64,000 bases of DNA, from the NCBI RefSeq assembly GCF_008086045.1, contig NZ_VSEY01000017.1:62001-126000 (forward strand), given 5' to 3'. Position numbers and translations under genes: made by a program. The notes under the pieces are model-generated. The model was not told the DNA's origin, did no database searches, and worked only from the letters and a program-made list of their open reading frames with translations. Of the stretch, positions 58,954 to 64,000 are shown piece after piece; the first letter of the stretch is position 1; every line of letters begins with the position of its first letter. Origin of the DNA: Nonomuraea sp. PA05. GTDB lineage: Bacteria > Actinomycetota > Actinomycetes > Streptosporangiales > Streptosporangiaceae.

Positions 58954-59045
58954 ACTTGCGGGAATTCTGCCTTCTCGCAAGTAGCTTGCGGCTTGAGATG
59001 ACGCAACAAACTTGATTTTCTGATTTCCATTTTCTAGAAAATCAA
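58954..59045. promoter_or_regulatory. Palindromic promoter region of the coiled-coil gene
   Basis: ACTTGCG (58954-58960) and CGCAAGT (58976-58982) form an inverted repeat, with a third CTTGCG at 58985-58990. Farther down, TTGATTTTCT (59012-59021) and AGAAAATCAA (59036-59045) are perfect 10-base arms, and TTTTCTAGAAAA (59030-59041) is a 12-base palindrome. This AT-rich island sits 19 bases before the GTG of the downstream gene and looks like an operator cluster for autoregulation. Confidence 0.65.
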
Positions 59046-59063
59046 AAATGCTATGCTGTCGCC

Positions 59064-60395
59064 GTGACAGCGGATAGCAGCCTCGTGACCCCCTGTAAGC
59101 ACTGCGGTGCCCCGATCGAGCAGCGGCGCGGGAGAGGGCGGCCCAAGGCGTACTGTCCCGAGAAGGACTGTCAGGCGGCGGCCAAGCAGGAGAGGGAACT
59201 ACGGCGCGCCACCCCTGGGCTGGAAGGGGCGTTGGCCAGAGCGGAGCTGTTGTACGACCGGATGGAGAGCGGGCTGGCCGCGGCCATCGAGCCGCTGGCG
59301 CGGGCGCTGGCCGAGGAGCTGAGTCCGGCCGGGGTGGAGGCCAAGCTGAGCGCCGTGCAGGCCGAGGCGCATACGCGGGTGGCGATCGCGCGTACGGAGC
59401 GGGAGCAGGCGTTCGAGCAGGTACGGATCGCGCGGGAGGCGACCGAGCACGCGCGCAGGCAGACGGCCGAGATGCGGGTGCGGCTCGAAGAGGCCGAGCA
59501 GGAGCGGGAGACCGCGCTCGGGGATGCCGAGCGGGCGCGTGAGCAGGCGCTGGCCGCGTTGCGGGAGGCGGCGAGTACTGAGCGGCAGGCGTTGCAGGCG
59601 GCAGAGGAGGCCAAGCGGCGGGCCGAGCTGGCTGAGCGGAGGGCTGAGGAGGCGGTTCGGCGTGCTGAGCTGATCGAGCAAGCCCGGGATCAGGCCGTGC
59701 AGGAGCTGGCTGAGCGGGTTGAGCTGGCCGGCAGGCAGGTGGAGGAGGCTCGGGCCGAAAGCGTGCGGGTGCAGGAGGAAGCCCGGGCCGAGAGCGTGCG
59801 CGCTCAGGAAGAGGCGCGGGTTGAGGCCGTGCGGGCGCAAGAGGAGGCACAGGCGGAGCTCGTACGGGCTCGGGAGGAGGCGCGGGCGGAGGTCGTACGG
59901 GCGCAGGAAGGTGTTGCGCTGGCGCGTGGGGAGCGGGATCGCGCCCGGGAGGCGGCGGCGGCGGCCGTTCAGCTGCGTGAGCAGGCTGAACGGGAGGTGA
60001 TCGGGGCGAGGGCTCGTGAGGAGGCGGCGGCGCAGGAGCGGGAGCGGGCCGTGGAGCGGGCCGTCAGAGCCGAGCGGGCGGCGGCCGAGGCGGAGCGGGA
60101 TCGGGCGGTGGCGCTGAAGGATGCCGCGCAGGCGGCGGGGGAGGTTGAGCGGATCGCTGGGAGAGTGACGGCTGTGGAGGAGGAAGGGGCCGCGGCCCTG
60201 GCGCGGGAGCGTAAGGCGGTTTCACGGGAGAGGTCGCGGGCTGATGCGGCGGTCAAGGAGCGCGATCGGGTGCAGGGGGAGTTGCAGCTGGAGCAGATAC
60301 GGCTGCAGGATCTGCGGGCTGAGCTGGAGACTGTGCGGGCAGAGGCGGCACAGCTGCGGGAACGGGCGGTGGCGGCGGAGATACGTTCGTCATGA
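59064..60395 (+). CDS. Long coiled-coil protein with N-terminal zinc motif (KfrA-like)
   Basis: The 443-aa product begins with a putative zinc site, CKHCGAPIEQRRGRGRPKAY followed by CPEKDC (residues ~11-36), then one helical linker (GALARAELLYDRMESGLAAA). From ~80 to the end it is an uninterrupted Ala/Glu/Arg-rich coiled coil with imperfect repeats (EEARAESVRVQ, EEARAESVRAQ, EEARVEAVRAQ, EEAQAELVRAR). KfrA-type plasmid proteins pair a small DNA-binding head with such a tail and autoregulate through palindromic promoters; the operator cluster here fits. The head differs from the classical KfrA HTH, so the comparison is by architecture. Role may be in DNA segregation, replication control or regulation of nearby mobile DNA. 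Confidence 0.65.
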   Translation: MTADSSLVTPCKHCGAPIEQRRGRGRPKAYCPEKDCQAAAKQERELRRATPGLEGALARAELLYDRMESGLAAAIEPLARALAEELSPAGVEAKLSAVQAEAHTRVAIARTEREQAFEQVRIAREATEHARRQTAEMRVRLEEAEQERETALGDAERAREQALAALREAASTERQALQAAEEAKRRAELAERRAEEAVRRAELIEQARDQAVQELAERVELAGRQVEEARAESVRVQEEARAESVRAQEEARVEAVRAQEEAQAELVRAREEARAEVVRAQEGVALARGERDRAREAAAAAVQLREQAEREVIGARAREEAAAQERERAVERAVRAERAAAEAERDRAVALKDAAQAAGEVERIAGRVTAVEEEGAAALARERKAVSRERSRADAAVKERDRVQGELQLEQIRLQDLRAELETVRAEAAQLRERAVAAEIRSS

Positions 60396-60487
60396 AGTCG
60401 GGCATGTCGGGCGGCGCGAGGTTCTCCCGATCCACGAGGTTGAGGGCTCTCGGGTGATCGCTGACGGCGCTGGACATCGGAGCGCTC

Positions 60488-60698
60488 TTACCTGTCTGGC
60501 CCCGGCTCGATGCGGTGACCGTTCGCGGTGACGGTCACCTGGTCGCCGGGGCGGAGCACGAGGAGGGTCTTGTCGAGTTCGGGTCGGGGGGCGAGTTTCC
60601 CGGACGCCTTGTCGATGAAGATCTGTTCGCAGCCGTCGGCCTTGAGGGCGTCGATCTGCGCTTCGGGGTGTGGAGACACTCGCGGTGCCGATTTTCAC
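60488..60698 (-). pseudogene. Serine resolvase/invertase relic (N-terminal third, frameshifted)
   Basis: GTG 60698 starts KIGTASVSTP, a degraded form of the resolvase opening (KIGYARVST with catalytic Ser). After a frameshift the sequence continues EAQIDALKADGCEQIFIDKA, SGKLAPRPELDKTLLVLRPG and DQVTVT, the conserved N-terminal block of Tn3-type serine recombinases, then degenerates. The rest of the catalytic domain and the HTH are missing. It lies about 90 bases from a solo Tn3-type end (60791-60836), pointing to a deleted second Tn3-family element. Confidence 0.8.
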
Positions 60699-60790
60699 GT
60701 CCAGATCGTGACGTGAACGGGGGTGCGCGTGACATTGCCGCGTACACGGGAGCCGTTACAAATCCGAGCTGTGTGAACACTGGTCGAACT

Positions 60791-60836
60791 AGATCAACGC
60801 CGTTTGGGGCTCATGACAGCGTTCTCGCCGGCACCC
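60791..60836 (-). repeat. Solo Tn3-type terminal repeat related to the ends of the 20.9-kb transposon
   Basis: The inner 28 bases (60791-60818) are identical to the inner part of the right end of the big transposon (22757-22784). The outer ~18 bases match only in part (about 7 differences) but keep the GCCGG-CACCC ending. No matching second end or duplication was found nearby. With the resolvase relic it marks one end of a lost related element. Confidence 0.8.
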
Positions 60837-60852
60837 TGGGTTCGGTGGGGAT

Positions 60853-61524
60853 TCAGGCCTGACGGTCCATCGTGGCGAGCAGGCGGGCGAGCGCGTCGGC
60901 GGCCCAGTCCTGCCACCGCTGGTGAGTCCAGCCGCGGTCGTTGACGAGCAGGTTGTAGGTCTCTGGTGAGAGCGTGGCCAGGGCGATGTCTGCGGCGTCC
61001 TCGGTGGTGAGCCCGTCGCGCAGGGCGTTCTTGCGGGCCAGGGCGTCGGCGAAGACGCGTTGCACAGTGAGGCGCTGCTGGAGGTTGGCGGCCCAGACCT
61101 CGGCCAGGTCGGGGTCGGTGGCGGCGGCGCTGCGCACGACATCCAGCAAGGACGCGGCACGGAGATAGATGTCGGCGGCTCCGGCGACCTGGCGGCGCAG
61201 TTGCCCGAGCGGGTCGGGATCGGCAAGCGCGTCGCGCACCCACTGCCGCTGGAGGGTGGGGATGGGCTCGTCGTCGCCGGCGACGGCCAGGTCGAGGGCG
61301 GTAGTGAGGATGGCGCGTTTGGTGCCGAAGGAGTAGTAGACGGTCGGCTCGCTCACCCCGGCCTTGGCGGCGATCGCGGTGATGCTCGTAGTGGTGTAGC
61401 CGGCCGTCGTGAACAGCTCGGCGGCCGCGGTGACGATGCGGGCGCGGGTGGACCGGGCCCGCGCCGCCCGCCCGTCCTCCCCGCCGGATGCACGCCTGGT
61501 CCGTGATCGTGGTGTTTCGCTCAC
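60853..61524 (-). CDS. TetR/AcrR-family transcriptional regulator
   Basis: The 223-aa product has the TetR HTH: TRARIVTAAAELFTTAGYTT TSITAIAAKAGVSEPTVYYS FGTKRAIL (~residues 27-73), and a helical ligand domain. An Arg-rich 25-residue leader precedes it. It is divergent to an MFS drug-type transporter gene with only 45 bases between the starts; that gap holds two operator-like repeats, so it most likely represses the transporter. The gene ends just 16 bases from the solo Tn3-type end, whose original insertion may have altered the 3' flank. Confidence 0.92.
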   Translation of the reverse strand: MSETPRSRTRRASGGEDGRAARARSTRARIVTAAAELFTTAGYTTTSITAIAAKAGVSEPTVYYSFGTKRAILTTALDLAVAGDDEPIPTLQRQWVRDALADPDPLGQLRRQVAGAADIYLRAASLLDVVRSAAATDPDLAEVWAANLQQRLTVQRVFADALARKNALRDGLTTEDAADIALATLSPETYNLLVNDRGWTHQRWQDWAADALARLLATMDRQA

Positions 61525-61532
61525 GACTTGAC

Positions 61533-61577
61533 TATAGCGCCACTATGAAAACATTCTTATAGCGTGACTATGAAAAC
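61533..61577. promoter_or_regulatory. Tandem operator-like repeats between tetR and the MFS gene
   Basis: Two 20-base direct repeats, 61533-61552 and 61558-61577, differ at two bases. Each contains a partly palindromic core, ATAGCGCCACTAT (61534-61546) and ATAGCGTGACTAT (61559-61571). The second overlaps the start codon region of the MFS gene. Spacing of 25 bases suits two repressor dimers. Confidence 0.7.
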
Positions 61578-63006
61578 TTTGGGCCGGGGTGGGCTCGCGG
61601 CGCTGCTGCTGCTTACCTCGGTCGAGCTCGTGGTGTTCCTCGAAGTGTCGATCGTCAACGTCGCGCTTCCGGCGCTGGGCGCGGCGCTGGCGTTCACCGG
61701 AACCGGGCTGGCCTGGGTCGTCAACGCCTACCAGCTGACCTTCGGCGGCTTTCAGCTCGTCGCCGGCCGGGCGGCAGACCTGCTGGGCCGCCGCCGGATG
61801 TTCCAGCTCGGCATCGCCCTGTTCGCCGTCGGTTCTCTGGTGTGCGGGCTCGCTCCGGACGCCATCACGCTGCTGGCGGGCCGGGCGGTGCAGGGTGTGG
61901 GCGCGGCGATCGTGGTGCCCGCCGAGTTGGCGATGCTGGCCGCGATCTTCACCGAACCCGCGGCCTACCGGTGGGCGTTCGGCGTGTGGAGCGCTATGGC
62001 TGCCGCCGGTGCGGGCTCCGGGGTGGCGCTGGGCGGCATCCTCACCCAGACGCTCGGCTGGCCGTGGATCTTCCTGATCAACGTCCCCATCGGCCTGGCG
62101 GCGCTCATCGCGAGCCCGCGCCTGCTGCCCGCCGACCCACCCCGGCCCCGGAGCGACCGGCCGCGTCTGGATCTCCTCGGCGCGCTGTTCGGCACCGGGT
62201 GCCTGCTGGCGCTGGTGTTCGTGGCCTCCGAACTCCCCGTACGGGGCTGGGATGGGCTCATCCTCGCCACGACCGCGATCACCGTGGCGCTCGGCGCACT
62301 GTTCGCGGTCAACCAGCGGCGCCACCCGCAGCCGATCCTGCCGCGCGGGCTGCTCGCCGAGCGCGAGGTGCGGGCGGGCACCGTGGCCAACGCGCTGGTG
62401 GGCGCCGCGCATGTGCCGGCGTTCGTGCTGCTGTCGCTGATGCTGCAGGAGGTCATGGGGTATTCGGCGATCGCGGCAGGGTTCGCTGTGCTGCCGATCG
62501 CGGTGGTCAACATGGTGACCGCCAGGACGCTGCTGCCACGGGCGGTGGGGCGCTACGGGACACGCACGGTGCTGGGGGCGGGCATGAGCCTGCTCGGGTT
62601 CGCCCTCGCCGGTTATGCGCTCTTTCTGCACGCCGGAGCCGGATTCCTCACCGTCGTCCTGCCTTTCAGCGTCGCCTTCGCCGTCGGCCTGCCGGCCGTC
62701 TTCGTCGGCTCCACCGCGTCGGCGGTCCGCGCCGCCCCCGCCGACCAGCAGGGGGCTGCCTCGGGCCTGCTCAACACCGCCCAGCGCGTCGGTGCCGCGC
62801 TCGGCCTGACCGGCGTGCTGCTGGCCGCGGCGGCGTGGACCGGGCCGGAAGCGGACATCGCCGGCGGGCTCAGGGTGGGCTTCGCGATCGCGGCTGGCCT
62901 GGCCGCCCTCGGGACCGTCTGCGCCCTGGTCATGTTCACCCGCCGCGGCACAGACCCGGCCATCGCCACCGCAACCGCCGTACAGACGCAAGGAGCCGAC
63001 CGCTGA
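61570..63006 (+). CDS. MFS multidrug exporter, DHA2 (EmrB/QacA-like) family
   Basis: This 478-aa, 14-helix-type proton antiporter has motif A-like AGRAADLLGRRRMFQLGIAL FAVG, motif D1-like LEVSIVNVALPALGAALAFT and motif C-like GVWSAMAAAGAGSGVALGGI LTQ. ATG 61570 or GTG 61564 may start it; neither has a ribosome site and both lie inside the operator repeat, so the transcript may be leaderless or nearly so. It is divergent to, and probably repressed by, the TetR gene. It overlaps the next gene by the TGATG arrangement; substrate unknown. Confidence 0.92.
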   Translation: MKTLGRGGLAALLLLTSVELVVFLEVSIVNVALPALGAALAFTGTGLAWVVNAYQLTFGGFQLVAGRAADLLGRRRMFQLGIALFAVGSLVCGLAPDAITLLAGRAVQGVGAAIVVPAELAMLAAIFTEPAAYRWAFGVWSAMAAAGAGSGVALGGILTQTLGWPWIFLINVPIGLAALIASPRLLPADPPRPRSDRPRLDLLGALFGTGCLLALVFVASELPVRGWDGLILATTAITVALGALFAVNQRRHPQPILPRGLLAEREVRAGTVANALVGAAHVPAFVLLSLMLQEVMGYSAIAAGFAVLPIAVVNMVTARTLLPRAVGRYGTRTVLGAGMSLLGFALAGYALFLHAGAGFLTVVLPFSVAFAVGLPAVFVGSTASAVRAAPADQQGAASGLLNTAQRVGAALGLTGVLLAAAAWTGPEADIAGGLRVGFAIAAGLAALGTVCALVMFTRRGTDPAIATATAVQTQGADR

Positions 63007-64000
63007 TGACCACGATCCTCATCCTGGGCGGCTACGGCGCGGTCGGCCGCGAGGCCGCGCACGCGCTCACCGGCCACCCCGACACGAACGTCGTCGTGGC
63101 CGGACGCAATCCCGGTAAGGCCACTCCCATCCCCGCCACCACGGCGATGCGCGTGGACGCCGCCGATTCCACCGATCTGGCCAAAGCGTTGGACGGGGTC
63201 GACACCGTGCTGATGTGCGCCGAGATCGACAACGTCCGGGTGGCCCGCGCCTGCGTGGAGCGCGGCATCGACTACGTGGACGTGACCGCCTCCCACCACC
63301 TGCTCGCCGGACTCCAGACCCTGGACGGACCGGCCAGGCAGCACGGCGCCACGATCGCCCTCAGCGTCGGACTGATCCCCGGGATCACCAACCTGCTGGC
63401 GCGCGTCTGCGCCGAGCGCTCACCCTCCGGCGAACTGCTCATCGGCGCGCTGCTCGGCTCTGGAGAAGCCCATGGGCCCGCCGCGCTCGCCTGGACGCTG
63501 GACGGCCTGGGACAGCTCGAGGGCTCGTGGAGCATGCCATTCCCGGAACCGTATGGCGAGCGCACCGTGCACCGCTTCCCGTTCTCCGACCAGTTCACCC
63601 TGCCCGGCACTCTCGGCCTCACCTCGGCCCGTACAGGTCTATGCCTGGATTCCCGTCTGGTCACCCGTCTGCTGTCGGTGGCTGGACGGCCGGCCGTCGC
63701 CCGCCTGCTCCGCCGCCCCCAGGTCCGTCGCCTGCTACTCAGCGCGCTGAGCACGGCCCACGTCGGCGGGGACGGATTCGCCGTGACGGTGCGTTGCGGC
63801 ACGATCCAGGCGTCCTTGGCCGGCCGGCGGCAAAGCCGCGCCACCGGCCGGGTCGCCGCCCGGCTCATCCGCCAGCTCCCTGGCCTGCCGCCCGGGGCGG
63901 CCCACATCGAGCAGCTCGTGGACCCCGTACCGTTTCTGACGGAGCTGGCCACCGATGGATTCGCCCTCGACCTCGGCGACTCGCAGGACACGCCCGCATG
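63006..64000 (+). CDS. Saccharopine-dehydrogenase-like NAD(P)-binding protein, 3' end cut by window edge
   Basis: The frame is open from ATG 63006 to the window end (331 residues). It starts with a classical Rossmann motif, ILILGGYGAVGREAAHALTG, followed by VVVAGRNPGKA and GVDTVLMCAEIDNVRVARAC VERG, then YVDVTASHHL and SVGLIPGITNLLAR. This is the pattern of the saccharopine dehydrogenase/reductase-like family of uncharacterised oxidoreductases, not true lysine-pathway enzymes. The start overlaps the MFS stop (TGATG), so it shares the TetR-controlled transcript and may modify the exported compound. Confidence 0.85.
   Translation, partial: MTTILILGGYGAVGREAAHALTGHPDTNVVVAGRNPGKATPIPATTAMRVDAADSTDLAKALDGVDTVLMCAEIDNVRVARACVERGIDYVDVTASHHLLAGLQTLDGPARQHGATIALSVGLIPGITNLLARVCAERSPSGELLIGALLGSGEAHGPAALAWTLDGLGQLEGSWSMPFPEPYGERTVHRFPFSDQFTLPGTLGLTSARTGLCLDSRLVTRLLSVAGRPAVARLLRRPQVRRLLLSALSTAHVGGDGFAVTVRCGTIQASLAGRRQSRATGRVAARLIRQLPGLPPGAAHIEQLVDPVPFLTELATDGFALDLGDSQDTPA

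Noticed and set aside
59199..59850. Minus-strand ORFs opposite the coiled-coil gene
   Set aside because: Leu/Arg/Pro repeats are antisense of Glu/Ala/Arg heptads.
59712..59900. Tandem repeats in the coiled-coil gene as a possible CRISPR-like array
   Set aside because: Repeats are in-frame heptad codons without unique spacers.

Overview
This is a high-GC actinomycete chromosome segment, with strong G/C bias at third codon positions, GTG/TTG starts and many ATGA/GTGA overlaps. The mycothiol-type formaldehyde dehydrogenase points to Actinobacteria. The gene style suggests Streptosporangiales (Nonomuraea, Streptosporangium, Actinomadura), but that is inference. No rRNA, tRNA or CRISPR was seen.

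Region 1 (1-1871): the end of a secreted ricin-lectin gene, a Tn3 transposase relic, and pyrE.

Region 2 (1872-22803): a complete 20.9-kb Tn3-family transposon, bounded by 49-bp inverted repeats (one mismatch) and a perfect 5-bp duplication, TACTA. It carries a TnpI-type tyrosine recombinase with a candidate resolution site, an amidohydrolase, and a very compact 10-gene operon (4633-15106). The first half of the operon resembles a Dlt (teichoic acid D-alanylation) system rebuilt around a cysteine-type NRPS module: SGNH protein, MBOAT, free acyl carrier protein, Cy-A-T* NRPS and phosphopantetheinyl transferase. The second half is a chromate-resistance set: LMW-phosphatase-like protein, split ChrB, MFS transporter and ChrA. 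The transposase gene is dead. It has an internal deletion, a small frameshift, and a 4.6-kb three-gene tyrosine-recombinase element inserted at a 6-bp core, CAGTGT.

Region 3 (22804-29380): an arginase-family gene, a P450 abutting a large unrecognised protein, a frameshifted EF-hand gene, and many gene fragments.

Region 4 (29381-36213): a LysR regulator divergent from a TctCBA tricarboxylate transporter, a universal-stress/glycosyltransferase chimera, a HEASH metalloprotease-like gene, and fragments.

Region 5 (36214-41664): a probable methoxyaromatic O-demethylation operon (AAHS transporter, ferredoxin reductase, P450, mycothiol-dependent formaldehyde dehydrogenase) with a divergent IclR regulator and a 15-bp palindromic operator candidate.

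Region 6 (41951-58870): two paralogous aldehyde-oxidoreductase clusters facing each other (XRE, CMD, cupin, ADH, paoABC on plus; paoCBA on minus, then XRE with AKR, ADH, AKR and flavodoxin), separated by a junk zone holding a truncated SDR.

Region 7 (58870-64000): a coiled-coil KfrA-like gene with a palindromic promoter, a solo Tn3-type end with a resolvase relic, and a TetR/MFS pair with tandem operators followed by a saccharopine-dehydrogenase-like gene cut by the window edge.
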